64,000 nt of DNA, taken from assembly GCF_027744825.2 (NCBI RefSeq), contig NC_071334.1, positions 41,827,437 to 41,891,436 of the forward strand, read 5' to 3'. How positions within the stretch are numbered: the first letter of the stretch is position 1; each line of letters starts with the position of its first letter. This DNA comes from Synchiropus splendidus (taxonomy: Eukaryota; Chordata; Actinopteri; Syngnathiformes; Callionymidae). Both the position numbers and the translations under genes were made by a program. Under the pieces are notes generated by a model, which saw only the letters and a list, made by a program, of their open reading frames with translations, ran no database searches and was not told the DNA's origin. Shown in pieces: positions 43,881-56,172 of this stretch.

Positions 43881-45450
43881 ATTTCCAAGACAGCGACTCG
43901 ACTCGTCCCGCGGGTGGCACAGAGCAATATTTCCCCCTTCCAGGAATGCTAAGTCAGACAAATATCTAGTCGTTTTGCTGCCACCATTCCGTCGAGCAAA
44001 GGACAAAAAAAGCTAATAAGATTTTGCAGAAATTGAAAAAATGATGATTATCTATAATCACTAGCCTGCCTCTCGTGGCTCCACCACATTACACATCACC
44101 TTCACTCCTTATAAAAATATCTATCACACACGATAGAGGTCTGTCAGAAAGAAGCGGTGCGGATGATTTCAGCAGAATGCCAATGCCCTCATTACTTGTC
44201 ATTGCACATTGTAACTGGAAATTGCTTCTTTCAGGTTTTGTTTGCTGAGGCAATTACAGTAAACTCACGGCGTGACACGTTGTTTGCACAGATGTAAGAC
44301 ATTAATAAACATGAGTTTTAATTTGAATTATTGAACTGCTTGCCGTAATTCTTACCTAGGATTTGGAATTCCTGATGGGTGGAAGTGAGACACAGAGGAG
44401 GAGTGCTACTCTCGGACATCTGAGAATCCTCTATTAGAGGTGCGTGAAGTGTTTTCAGACTTCATTTACCATGCCAGATTTGCTCTGAACAAAGATGTAA
44501 GGTATTTCTGGCATGTAAGATGAATGTGAAAATTCATGAAAAGAAACTGCTACTTTTATGCAAATCAATCAGTAAAAGACATGCCGGTCATAAGTGATGA
44601 TGTGGTTCAGCTTTTATTACACAAGTCAGACACAAGTGTCCTGGGACATTGACAGCAGTGGTCACCTGCCTCAAAATCCATCGACACTACAGGGAGTAAT
44701 CAGATTGAATTTCAGTTCCATAAAAACTAGTTTTTGTTTCATTATGGTTTGAGAAAATAATAATTCCCTCAAAATATAAAACTTGGCTGGCGTCTCTGTG
44801 GAGTGTGAGCTTCTTACATGTCCGCAGCACAAGTAGCAGAAGATTTCATGTTGATAATGACAATAACCTGAAGAGCTGTTGGCTAAACAACACTAATATG
44901 TAATGTGCCAGTATTGTTGTGAAGCACTGACTTTCAGGAAGTCATCGTTTATCCACAAAACCTGTTTCGACAGCAAAAACCCCTCATTTCTACGTATCTA
45001 TACACAGACAAATCCACTTTCAAGTGTAAAAACTTCTTTGCAAACTTTTGGCCTTTTTTATTTGCAGCATTGCATTGCAGCAGATGGAATCCCCATTAGT
45101 GACAAGTACACCAGTGTCTTTAGTTTTCGAGCCACTGAAACCCATTCAGGTCTTTCCTAGAAGTAAACGTGAAAATCGTATAGATGAATGCAATCCTAGT
45201 CATTCTAGTTTATGTGTATCGCTTTTGGGGCAAGAATTTTCATTTTGCTGCATCCCTACTGTTGACAGGGGCTACGTTCACAAAGTGACAACCACATGAA
45301 ATTCACATGAAATGGAGTGATTTCATCGACTTGCTCTTTTTGTAGTTGTAAAGGTCCTGTCCCAAGTCTCACCCTAAACACTTGGTTTTGACCCTCACAC
45401 TCATTTTTGGTCCTAACACTGGGGTTTGCACGTTCACGCATAAGTGTAGC

Positions 45451-46429
45451 GTGTCCCAATACTCCTAAGACCAAGGCCACTCGCCGTCAATCACTTGAAA
45501 TGATCCCTTTAAATTGGGGGGCTCCAGATCTGACTTGAATCTTGAACTCGAAAGTACGAAGATGAAGTACATATAGATCCCCAGGATCCCAGGATGGGGG
45601 ACATGACCACAGGGACATTTTTAGTAACGAGGACTGCTCTTCCATTTGTTTACCTTCTGCTTGTCTCCTTGTAGCGAGTGTCGTCAGTGACCTAAAGGGT
45701 CGACCGTGTCCGACAAAATTAACAATACAATATTAATGAGTATGTTGTTATTTCTTCGTAACAGTCAGCCGGCTGGGATTCAGGCTAACATTAATGTCGA
45801 CATATGCTACCTCTAACAGATTTACCATCGCAAAATAGCAGTGAAGCCGGGTTCGGCTCCGCCCATTTCTCATCCGTTGGTTCACCAAACGAAGTAAGAT
45901 TATCAGCGCTGATGCAAGAGGTTTGCAAAACGCTGGAGGTGGCATTTCCAAAGCGTCTCCAACACTTGTAAACACACTGTTTACTTTCTCTCACATCACA
46001 CGTTAGCGACCCAAATGGTCCACCGATGTGTCCGACAACCTGTATGTTCAACAGTATGTTGTTATTTCTTCTTAACAAACAACAGTGGGCTAGCATCTAG
46101 GCTAACGCTAACATAGTAATACCACAGATTCATCACCGCAACATTTGTTCCCCGCTGGTTCACCAAACCAAGTGAGATTATCAGTGCTGACGGAAGAGGT
46201 TGCAACGCTGGAGCTGACATTTCTCCATTTCTCCAACACTCGCAGGAAACAAAACTCAGCAAAGCAGCCAATGACACATTGTCCTTAAGTGTGACGTAAG
46301 GGAATACGTCAGTCTAATGTTTTGAAGTGTTGTCCCAATTGTTAGGAAAGTCAATTTACTTCACTTGGTCGTCAGAGGGCACTCAAAACCAAGTGCTAGG
46401 GTAGTGCTAGTGTTAAGGAAATGGGACAC
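45451..46429. mobile_element. DNA element with 'GTGTCCCA' ends and an internal tandem duplication
   Basis: The ends are GTGTCCCAATACTCCTAA (from 45451) and, inverted, GTGTCCCATTTCCTTAA (to 46429), imperfect terminal inverted repeats. The interior holds two related units in tandem, 45687-45972 and 46006-46252. Each runs from a (A/G)CGTGTCCGACAA-like start, through GTATGTTGTTATTTCTTC(G/T)TAAC and GGTTCACCAAAC(G/C)AAGT, to TCTCCAACACT. No transposase is visible; the element is non-autonomous. No clean target duplication found. Confidence 0.65.
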
Positions 46430-48616
46430 CGCCTTAGACTTTATTGCTCCCTTGTGGAAATGATTTTCCACAGCAACGTCTCCATTTGACATACAACACT
46501 AAAGGAATTGTTTTGGTAGATTTATCCTCCACATTGAGCTCAAGCAATCATTCTTAATGACAGTTGTTTTAGTACTTACTGTGTTTTCAAGCTGTTACAA
46601 AAGACAGATTTGGTTAGTTGCCATACAAAGTGTGCGTCCCACAGAAAGTTGGTATAGCGTTTCTGTCACCATGTAAACAGGGCCATTACAACACACTGTC
46701 ACAGGAAACCACCACCTATAGTTTAGTCATATTTAATCATGTTTGTGCACTCAAAATATCGCAAGCATTTGGACACCAGGCGTTTGCTGGCACACAGAAA
46801 CCTGCTTTTCCATCCTCACTTATAAAAAAAATAAAAATAAAAGAAGAAAGATGACATGGAAGTACAGGAATCTTTTTTTGGAGGGGTCTTTTATTCTAGC
46901 AGAATCTTAAGATGTTCAAAAGGCACTGCAGAGGGAGGGCCTGTCTACTGGACAGTATCAAAAAGACTATGTGAACTTTGATCACCTGCGTCTCATTCAC
47001 TACTAAATTACTGCAGTGTGGTCCTGGGCTTCCCAACATGTGAGCTGGAAAGGACTATATTACACTGTACGTAGAGGACGATCTTTTGTTGCTTCTTTGA
47101 TTGCAGTAAGCTATTGTGACTCTTAACACACACCACCAGCAATTATAGTGGTCTAAGTGGGTACAGTTAAGAGGGGAAGTACAGATCTGGACAAAGAGAT
47201 GGCAGATGAAAAAAAAGACTATAGGATTGAAGAGACAAATATGAGAATATTGTGATCGTGTGTAATCAAATGTAAGTGATTATTCTGAGGCTTTCTGGAA
47301 GAAAATGTCAGCTTCAAAACCACAGCTGTTCTGCCTGTGTGGATAATAGGCGTGTGAAAGACACAGGTGAGATGTTGGCTGTGTAAATGTGTCTGTTTTG
47401 CAGCTTTTGATTCCACGATCAGTGTTTGTGAGAAACGAGAAGCCTGGAAATTCAAAGCATTTTCCAATCAATATTGACACACAGACTGAGCAGTCGGCCG
47501 TCACAGGTTGTTAAAAGTTTATTATTCCGTCTGTGAGTGTGTGCGCAGGCAAGTATTAGCATATGGCTGTTTACCCCGAAAGTTACTGTGAAGCAGCCGC
47601 CTCTCCTTGGGGACAGTGGTTTGGCAAACACCTCAGGATAAACAAGACAACTGGTGACAATATGCTAATGGCCGATTCATTATTCCCCGTCCAACGCGCG
47701 CGGCCTCGCCTCAGATCCCATCCACGTCTCCGATGTGCGCTCAAGCCGCAGCACTGCCCCGCCACCGCCTGATTAATATCTCATCAGGCGCTCCACTTTT
47801 CTAGAGAGTGGCCCATCCGTCACAGTGCTCCACAATGTTTCATTTTCTGACAGCGTCAGTCTTCCGAGGTGATGTTCTCAAAGTAGTGCAAGATAAAGTT
47901 GTTCACCTCTAAATGTTTCCAAGATGGATGCAGAACTTGTCATCCCCAGAGATGAATCATTCGAGGGACGTTGGAAGCGTGTGCTGATGAAGACACCACC
48001 TTCAGCGAGTAAGCAGCTGGAGGAGCCCCAGTGGGAGTGGTAGCTTAGCAACAAGGCTTCTTCTTAATTGAATCGGACAACAGATTGGATTTATTAACTC
48101 TGCAAATATTTACTTTGTTGCCAGTGGCCAAAACTCATTATTCTTCTATGGATTTCTTGTCCTGCTCATTAACTGTTATGAGTTAACAGTATTGCTTTGC
48201 TTTCTTGCAAAACCGTTTCCACAAGCAACTAAGCACATAGAGGGGCCTAATGATGCAACAGGAGGAGCAGAGCACTATATGGTGTTTGCATTGACTTGCC
48301 AGTCGGGATGCATTGATTCGGTGTTGTATGTGTAAACAAGTGCATGACGAGGTCATTGTTCAGCCGCCGGAGCACTATTTACCTCACTAAACTAATACCT
48401 AACTAAGCATCTGGTTTGAAGGAGTCTTCACTACGCTCCGTGGCACCAGAGGAATAACCAAGGAAATAAAAATAAATAAATAAAATAGATTTGAAGTTGT
48501 AGTTAATTCCAATAAATGAGTCTTATATCTTATGTCATCAATAAGACAATTCAGTTGTCTTTTGTCACTATATTAATATCATATTAATTCATATACTGTG
48601 CACCTTACTACCTTGT
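46430..48616. other. No gene seen; contains a motif-rich block and a 39-codon frame
   Basis: Frames are short. A small frame at 47924-48043 starts in a good initiation context (AAGATGG) and would give 39 residues beginning MDAELVIPRDESFEG, with no known match. 47540-47830 is listed separately. AAATAAATAAATAAAA-type repeats lie near 48468-48485. Confidence 0.45.
47540..47830. promoter_or_regulatory. Candidate conserved non-coding block
   Basis: Unique, moderately GC-rich sequence with TATTAGCATATGGC, GACAATATGCTAATGGCC, GATTCATTATTCC, CCAACGCGCGCGGCC and CTGATTAATATCTCATC. Mixed POU-like (ATGCTAAT, TAGCATAT) and homeodomain words with a CpG-containing core resemble enhancers. Support is motif content only. 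Confidence 0.3.
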
Positions 48617-49443
48617 AGTGCTAATTTTGTCACCCATTGTTCAATTTGGTCTTAGTCTTGTGCCAAAGTTAATTCTTAGTCTCATCTTTTTTGTTGGTCG
48701 TGTTTTAGTCGAATGACAGTCACAACAATTTAGTCTAGTTTTAGTCAAACGAAAACCCAATGTATTTCCGTCTATTTTTAGTCAAAAGATTTTAGGAATC
48801 ATTTTCATCCCAGAGATGCTCATCGTTTATTTATTCAAGTTGACTTATATTCCATGACTGTGATATTGACAATACGGATTTAGAAACAATACACTTCATG
48901 TTCTATATTTATTAGAAACACCAACAAAATTAAAAAATAATAAACTTTTCTTTTTTTTTTTAAATCATAAACAGGTTTAGATAAAATACAAACTGAAAAT
49001 GCAGGGTTTCTGTCAGGATTAAAAAAACGAAAACCATCGTCATCATGTCCTTCTCCATGATGCCTTATGTGTTTTCCACTTGTTTCGATGTTCCCACTTT
49101 GTCTTTGTGTGTTTAGTCTCATGAGATGTTTCCAGGTCGCCGAAACCCTGAAATTGCAAAACTACTGTCTCCAGCATTCGTGGTAAACCTCCTGCATGCA
49201 AGACGACTGGAGGATACGTCTGCTGGCATAAACAAGTTGCACTTCATCTTGTGTGGTAAACAAAAGGGAGTACTACGAGGGAGTTTTTGTTGTATTTTTT
49301 ATTTTTTTTGCAAATCATTTATTCATGTTTTTATTTGTCAACTGTAACACACATTCATGCAGTTTTCGTCAGTTTTATTATAACATTGGTGCTGTCTCAT
49401 CCTCGTCATGGGAAACATGGGCGTTGACAAACGTATTTATTTC
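48617..49443 (+). mobile_element. Non-autonomous repeat, family L copy 2
   Basis: Starts AGTGCTAATTTTGTCACC and aligns with 16536-17523. Shared words include GTCTTAGTCT, GTGTTTTAGTCGA, GTTGACTTAT, GAGGATACGTCTGCTG, GTTTTCGTCAGT and ATTGGTGC. A further block (AAACTACTGTCTCCAGCATT) matches ACCTACTGTCTCCCACG in copy 1. It lacks the extra Q-like module of copy 1 near its start. Non-coding. Confidence 0.65.
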
Positions 49444-50147
49444 ACATTACTTCTATGTGGAAAACCACTGCTCTTAAATGAATGCACTTTTAACGCCACC
49501 AGACAGAACTATTTGGTGGAAACAAGAGCAGTACCATCAAAATGTTAACCATGTTGCATTATCTGTGTTAGAACATAAAGGCATGTTTTGGTTGCGTGGG
49601 CCTAGTGACATCCTGAAACACTTTGATTTGATGTGGTGGGAGGAAACCTGAGTGCCCAATCTTGCTCCGACAAAGAAACATTCTGTATTTGCTGACATAT
49701 TGTGCTGCTGTTGTTTTTATTTTAAATATGTTTAGCAGCCCACGGCTGGTTTAAGGTTTAACCCTAAATAGTCCCAATTGACAGGGGGGAGGCCATTATT
49801 GATAAGTACAGAAGCTTCATTTTATTAGTCTAAATGTGCTCAGAAGTAAATCATATCTTTTGAGTGTGAAATTACCACGAACTAATTTGCCGACAACAAT
49901 CTATGATCACTTGCCAGTTTTCCACTCCAGGTCACACATTTTAACTGCATTATCTTGCCAGTCTGAATGTTTTAGGAATTAGTGTTAGCGCAATATAGCT
50001 CTTCTGAAATGTCAAATGATCACATGACCAAAAGGTGGAAAGATTTGCTCTTACGATGCTCATCCCACTTTGGCAAAGACATAGCTGAGTTGCATCATCT
50101 CATGGTTGTAACTCTTAATTCAGATGGGGCCCGGAGTTGCCGATGCA
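49444..50147. other. No gene seen
   Basis: Short unrecognised frames. GTGGTGGGAGGAAACCTGAG near 49635 resembles the GTGGGAGGAAAC word of the fish SINE body but is too short to call. Confidence 0.45.
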
Positions 50148-50290
50148 GATAGACAGATAGATCGATAGATAGATACTTTATTAATCTCCGAAGAGAAATT
50201 CCCTTTTCCAGCAGCATGACAGGTGGAAACATAAGGGCAAGTAAGAACAATAGAAAAAGAAATAGAAATAAATAATAAAAAATCTTTTCA
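50148..50290 (-). repeat. LINE 3' tail with GATA repeats, minus strand
   Basis: GATAGATCGATAGATAGATAC then TTTATTAATCTCCGAAGAGA and AATTCCC. On the minus strand this reads GGGAATTTCTCTTCGGAGAT then TAATAAAGTATCTATC, a LINE 3' end with a TATC-type tail. The hairpin TCTC-TTCG-GAGA (50185-50196) occupies the same place as the CCCAC/GTGGG hairpin of the K family. It probably belongs to a related Rex1/L2-like LINE. Confidence 0.7.
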
Positions 50291-51774
50291 AAAAGATGAC
50301 TAGCACGCTCTAAACCAGCAATATGTGAACTGATGCTTGATTCAATTCTATGTTTTGACATTGCATTTATTCATGTTATATACAGTAATTACTTGAATAA
50401 ATAAATAAAATCTGACACAAGTTACAGTATAATATAAATGAATTGCTATGAGCGATCCAGGGGGAAGAATCTGTGGGCACATTAAACATAATGCAAAGAT
50501 TTCCCCACTCATATGAAGTTTTCCCAGGTTTCATGCGTCAGAGACACAATTCCTATTTCATCAGCCCATGACAATAATTTATTGCACTTTGTTAAATATA
50601 TTACACACCAGCTGCTGTGTTTACAATGTAGAGTCCAGGCATGTAAGTAGCTGGGTCGCTCAGCGCTGCTCAACCAATACCTGTGGTGCCTTTCATGGTT
50701 CAGGGCTCTCTAATTTCAATGGGAAGTTGTAAATATTTCATGGAGACATCCTGAGGTTTCAGGGGGTGGATGCTTGAGATGGACTGAGCCTCGCATATGA
50801 ATTTTGTTTCCAGTCATTTTAATCCCTTTTGCCACGGCTATACCCATGGTAGTCATGTCAATATCACAGCGCTCTGACGTTTTATATTATATAGCATTTG
50901 GCAGAAAAAGAGCAGGACCTGTCGCAAAATCCTGCATGCTTTGTGGATTCCTGAAGTCCTAATATGCACCACGTTGAATGACTCAAGACTCAAGAAGTTA
51001 CATAAGATATATTGGTAATAGACGGAACGATGAAGATGTGCTTAAGGTGTCCACAAATACAAACGTGTAAAAAAGGAAGAGAAAAAAAAATCCCAAGCTT
51101 CAAAGATAAAGTCTTCAAAAACCGCATGTTTACACTTTGAGTTGTTGATGAATGCAGTCAGAGAAATTGGGACCTCTTGTGTGAATTGTAGATTTTATTT
51201 ATTCACATAGTCATTGTTATTAATACAATTATGATTATTATTATTATGAGGAATGCCTTTTCAGCTGAATTATTACACTCCCCTCCAGTGAATAATGAAA
51301 TGCATACTTGGATGATTTCGGTTGTGATAGCGGGTTTTTCCCGAACCATGTGCTGGAGGTGGGACTTGGCGATGAAGCCCAGGTGTTGGGGCTGCTCCTC
51401 CTCCAGGGCTACAATAATGTGCTGGGTTTGATCAATACTCAGCGCCCGCAGAAGAATAGATCACTAAGCTACCGCTGGACGCTGCGTCCCCCTGCTACTT
51501 CTGAATCACCATCCTCATCCTCTGGAGGACCCAAATTCTATATCAAAAAATGCGTACATACACATGCACACACAGACTTGAGGAAAGCCTGAACCTTGAC
51601 CCTTGACTTTTGACTTCTGACCCGGCTGTCTGATGGCCTATCGATTACGTCTGGCCATGCTCTGGTAATTGTTGGCTGGTAATTATTTCAAGTGGGTTTG
51701 GACACATATAATTACGAGTTTGCCACTTCACAAAGAGAATCAACCAGCGCAGAACATAAATCTTCATGTATTGC
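50291..51774. other. No gene seen
   Basis: Frames are short and unrecognised. (ATT)n runs lie near 51229-51247. Nothing resembling a transposon or RNA gene was found. Confidence 0.5.
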
Positions 51775-52502
51775 AATCTTCATATATAAGCCACTCATCT
51801 TGCCAGTGAGTGGCTTGCATTTTCTGGTGTGGCCTCTTTACTTTTATTCATGATGTCTTCTGCAAACTGTAGACACTGATACCTTCACCTCTGGAGGTTT
51901 TTGTTGATGTCTGTAATGGTTTTTATCTTTGTAGCTCTCACAATGTTTCAATCGTCAACTGCTGTTATTCATCTTGGTCGACCTGTTCATGACTTAGTAT
52001 ACAAGTGGTTTCTTTCTTCTTCAAGACATTCCATATGGTTGTATTGTAATGGCCAATGTTTGTCCAATGGCGCTGATTGACTTTCAATCTTGTCTCAGCT
52101 TCACAATTTTTTCTTCCTCCCCCATAGACAGCTCTCTGGTATTCATGTTTGTTACACCTCTTACTATAAATGCAGTCTCTACAGGCAAAACCCAAATCTG
52201 GAACTGAGCACTACAAACATCAAGTGCTATTTATTGTTTGAAATAATTAGTGAAATAGGAAACACCTGGGCAACCTAACACACCTGTCAGTCACATGTTC
52301 CAATATTTTTTAATCACCCAAAAATTATGTATTCCTTTTCAAGTTGTGTATCAGATCCACACCTGGAAATCAAAGTGTGAAAAATATTGAATTTTTGTTT
52401 CGCATTCATGTTTCGGTGTCATACTCATACTCATACATAATGTGTAGAGGAAAAAATAAAGAAATTTGCTTCACAGTTCCTATACTTTTGGAGGAGACTG
52501 TA
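51775..52502 (-). pseudogene. Tc1/mariner-like element, N-terminal transposase fragment
   Basis: The right end CTTTTGGAGGAGACTG (to 52500) followed by TA is the usual terminal repeat and TA boundary of a fish Tc1-like family. On the minus strand the transposase opens near 52147 with MNTRELSMG, then pieces of the paired-type helix-turn-helix region, including TTIWNVLKKKETT in another frame, and later KVSVSTVCRR. The frame is broken several times. Sequence matching stops near 51775, so the catalytic DDE core and the other terminal repeat are missing. Confidence 0.8.
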
Positions 52503-52600
52503 TATACACACACACTCGGCCCGCAAAGTATTCTATTTTAGATTCTTCTTTTAGAGAAGCTATCGCACTGGTCATTCCAATGTACCTTAAAGGTAGGGAT

Positions 52601-53120
52601 CTAGCATAAGCCAGACAAGCCTCCTGATGATTCGTCTTGAGGAGAGTGATGCTTTTGTCCCTGCCTGGTCAAGTGATTCAATAAGGGCCTGTGATTGGGG
52701 TTGTTATTGACCTCTCGGGGAGTCAAGTCTGAGGGACACATCACGCTTCCTGCCCCACCCACTGAGGTATGTTTGTTGAACTTGTTGTGCTTGTTGATGA
52801 TGCTCTGGACTGTTGACACAGGGAGATCATACCGCTTTGATATGGCCTTGTAACCTTCTCCTTTACTATTGGCCTGCAAAAGACATTGACACAGTTCCTC
52901 ACTGAGCTCCTTGTTCTTGGCCATCATGATCAGAAAATGGGAATAAGGAGCACATTTTCCCTCTCTTTATACTCTTCTAAAAAGATGCTATTTTGATCAT
53001 TGCTTAACAATTGGTCGACAAAAAAGAGGTTATTCTATGGGAACATCTTGAGTTAATAGAAAACATGAAAGTTTTTCTGAGATTTTGCTGGGGGTATGAA
53101 TAGTTCTGAACGGGGAGTTG
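52601..53120 (-). pseudogene. Tc1-like element, N-terminal transposase fragment (second family)
   Basis: On the minus strand the frame opens at 52924 (MAKNKELSEELCQCLLQANS) and continues EGYKAISKRYDLPVSTVQSI, a Tc1 paired-type helix-turn-helix. A frame change follows, and RKRDVS-like linker sequence appears in another frame. The catalytic core is absent. About 190 bases upstream of the start, GCTGGGGGTATGAATAGTTC (near 53090-53115) matches the terminal repeat style of fish Tc1 elements. It lies within 100 bases of the preceding Tc1 fragment, which belongs to a different family. Confidence 0.85.
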
Positions 53121-54635
53121 TCTTGTGGTCTTTCATGGTTGAAGAATTATCTACCGTGTGGCCAAGATGAAATGCCACTTAAAAAAAAACTGTGAAGAGC
53201 TTTGAAACGACCATATTCATCTACTCGCAAATTATTTAGTTCTATAAATAAGCGTGCACAATACTTTATCCAGAATGTAATCTGTTCAGTTTTGTGACAT
53301 CAAAAAGCTTGACATAGCATGCATGGCAGCGAAGGCAATCATGCGACAGTCGAACCAAGAAGCTTTTCAGCAGTGGCCGGAAGGCTTGGGTAACAAAGAG
53401 GAGGTAACACAGGAAGGATACGGAATTAAATCTAAACAAAGTGAGCCTTGAGAAATATCTTACAGACATTGGGAAGAAGGTCTGTAAAGTATTTTTAAAA
53501 TTGTTTTACTTTAATTTAATTAAATCTTTAATTATAGTTACTGAAATGCTATTAAGCAACACTTGCTGATAGATGGAAACACATTTGTGGGTGTGACACT
53601 GAAGACTGATGTGTGACATTCATTGCATAAAATAAATGGGTTTTAAATAAATGTTTCAGCCATATGTCATTTGTGATGTCCTTCGGCCGTGCATCAAATC
53701 ACAGTGTTTAAAAGAGAGGTTTAAAAGACCTGACACAGAGGTGTGAGTTCTGTTAAAAAACTGTGACTTTCTTATTGAAAAAAAAAGTATGTTCTGAAAT
53801 CATTTTGTATTTACATTTTGTACAATTATTAATATTTTTGTACAAATAATAATATTAATATATTCTTCTTATTGTTGTTATGGTTATTAGTATTGTTGTT
53901 AATAATCTAAATGCATCTTTACTATGAGCCCATCACTTTACTTGTTGCTCAGCAATGAAAAACAAAAGAGAGGGTCTAGCCTGTCTGTCACTGACATATC
54001 CATAAAAGATGTCAGAATTACTTCAATAAATTGAGTTTGTTGTGAATACAAGCACCTGCCAGATTTAATATCCAATGGATGATCCAAAATAGATTTTTGA
54101 TCCCGGGAAAATGAGGGGAGATGTCTGTAAGAACAAAAAAAAAAGCTGTGAATAAGAAGGAAAAAAAATCCATAACCGTCTCAAGTTGAAATCCCGCTCC
54201 TGGGTGCAGAATATATTACTGGATCCCCCTGCTCTGTCTGTTCCCCTTTTATGAGTTGTTTTCATGTAAAGAAAAACCTATAGGCTTGACCTCCGCGTCT
54301 GTTTGCCCTTGGCGATCTGCAGATTGCAAGTTTTCAATGCCTGTTCCACGGGGAGAGATCCAAGTCAAACCCTATAAATATTTCAAGAGTGTTTAGTGCG
54401 TGCTGGACCGCGCACCAACATACTCCATTCTGTCGGCGAGCGACTCCCTCCTGTTTACTCTCTTCGTCAGTAAAGCGCATCTCAGAAAAAGTCTTCTCAT
54501 TCATTCCACAGGCTGATGACAGATATCAATTAGGTTTTCAGAAATAAAAATCCAAATGTTACAGAAAACAAACCCGAATTGAGGCTTTCAGAGAATCAGA
54601 CGGCAATGTATTTCATATAATGTAATGCATGTCAG
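53121..54635. other. No gene seen
   Basis: AT-rich with (AAT/ATT)-type runs near 53820-53905. Frames are short and unrecognised. 54280-54560 is unique, less AT-rich sequence with TGTTTGCCCTTGG, GATTGCAAG, CCTATAAATATTTC and ATATCAATTAGG, another possible non-coding regulatory block. Confidence 0.45.
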
Positions 54636-54665
54636 TGACGGTCCTCACTAAGATAGGAAGACAAA

Positions 54666-54728
<63 letters not shown>

Positions 54729-54990
54729 GCATATGTGTGTGTGGACTTGTATATCCCACTATGCGGGCACGACAACAACCCTTGTGAGGACCGTATGACT
54801 GGGGAAATTTGGCTGGACCACAAGGTTAAGCCTCAATGTGAAGATGAAGACTTCAAAATAACTGGGTCACTATAGTTGGGTTTCAGTTTGATTCAGAGTC
54901 CTGGTTAAGGTTAGCCATTTGTTTTGGATGGTTAGGTTCACAGGGAGAAGCTGGGTAAAGGGTTATGGCAATGAGTGGTTATTACAAAAA
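54636..54990 (+). repeat. GT microsatellite with associated dispersed repeat
   Basis: CGGTCCTCACTAAGATAGG leads into a TG tract of about 25 uninterrupted units (54670-54722), then GTGCATATGTGTGTG and the repeat body: CTTGTGAGGACCG, AACTGGGTCACTATAGTTGG, GGTTTCAGTTTGATTCAGAG and TGGTTAGGTTCACAGGGAG. It matches the inverted block at 1837-2275. In fish, this microsatellite-plus-flank unit is dispersed as a whole. Open frames of alternating Cys-Val or His-Thr here are artefacts of the repeat. Confidence 0.8.
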
Positions 54991-56172
54991 GAACAAGATA
55001 TGACTGCGTGTGTGTGTATTGTATTTCCTACAATGTGTTATTCATGGCACCATTTGAATCCAAATGCATCCAAAATGAAAGCTCAAATTCAAGTTTCGAC
55101 ACCTCTGAGGATTTTTTTGGACCTTTACGATGAGAGCAACGGGCGGTCCCACCATTTCAGAAACTACGCTGTGATGGACTCACATTGTTAATTGGAGCCC
55201 AAGTATAGAGACACAATTTAGCCATTCGCATATTCCTATTACTTCACTGTGTTGTTTTCTGTGACACCTGCCAGCTTTGAAGATGACCGATCCTTAAAAA
55301 AAGACGTGTTGACATTTGTAGACTTTTTTTGGGAGATGGGTCAGTCCCATTAACAGCTCAACGCATGAAGGATGGAACTTGTAAACAATAGCAAAAGGCC
55401 ATTCTGTGAGTGTAATTGTTATGGTGAATAAAAAAGTAAGCTATAAATAAATGAATAATCACAGCAGTTCTAACAGTAAAACAAAATGTGCTCCCTGCTA
55501 CTCTGATACAACCTGACATTATTTGTTGATAGAAAAATAAGTGCTGTTGAAAATGCAGTATTTTTTTTACCAGGCCTCTCAAACTCTTTGAAGTGATAAA
55601 AAATTGCTCAGAGTGATAAAAAAAGAGACAACAGTCGCCAGCTTAACAGTTTTAATTGTTGCTTTAAACAAAGCGATTGAGGCGTTATAAGAGGATCAGT
55701 GTGACAAACAGTCCCAGCGGCCCCACGATTATACACAGCCCCCCAACAAAAGCCAGTGCAAAACCATTTTGGAAAACTGCAGTTTTCAACTGCAGCTCAC
55801 GTGATGTCAATTACAGTAAAGATCTCCGCCAACATCTCAGTGAGGACAAAGAGGTTGCTTCTTCTTCTTTCTGTTATGAACATTCATTGTCAGCCTCAGT
55901 ACTTCTACTGAATTCAGCTGATTTACTGAACCATAATTAAGTGAGGATTATACAAATCATATCAGTGTGTGGGTTGACGAAAGCACCTAAGAAAAAGCCA
56001 CACAAAGCACCACAACAATAGAGGCCCAGTATGTTTAATACACTGAAGCTGTTGTCAAACATTGCCTAAAATGTTAAATGAACAAATTTCCAGACATGCA
56101 CTTAATATTTGAAATACAACGAATTAATAAAATATTTTTTTGATCACAAATAATGGAACTTAAACCAAAAAG
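54991..56172. other. No gene seen
   Basis: Short unrecognised frames only. T-rich and A-rich runs are present, with no repeat similarity elsewhere in the window. Confidence 0.5.

Larger units (their letters stand above)
41406..45450. other. No gene seen; several unique blocks
   Basis: A run of ATATAT words lies at 41508-41530. Frames are short and unrecognised. Two motif-rich blocks (41960-42130 and 43570-43880) are listed separately; 44100-44330 has similar composition (CATTGCACATTGTAACTGG, GGCAATTACAG). TTAAATTAAATTAAATC-type repeats lie at 43457-43473. No transposon is identified with confidence. Confidence 0.45.

Noticed and set aside
54632..54875. Frames with His-Thr or Cys-Val repeats on both strands
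   Set aside because: Created by the GT microsatellite at 54670-54722.
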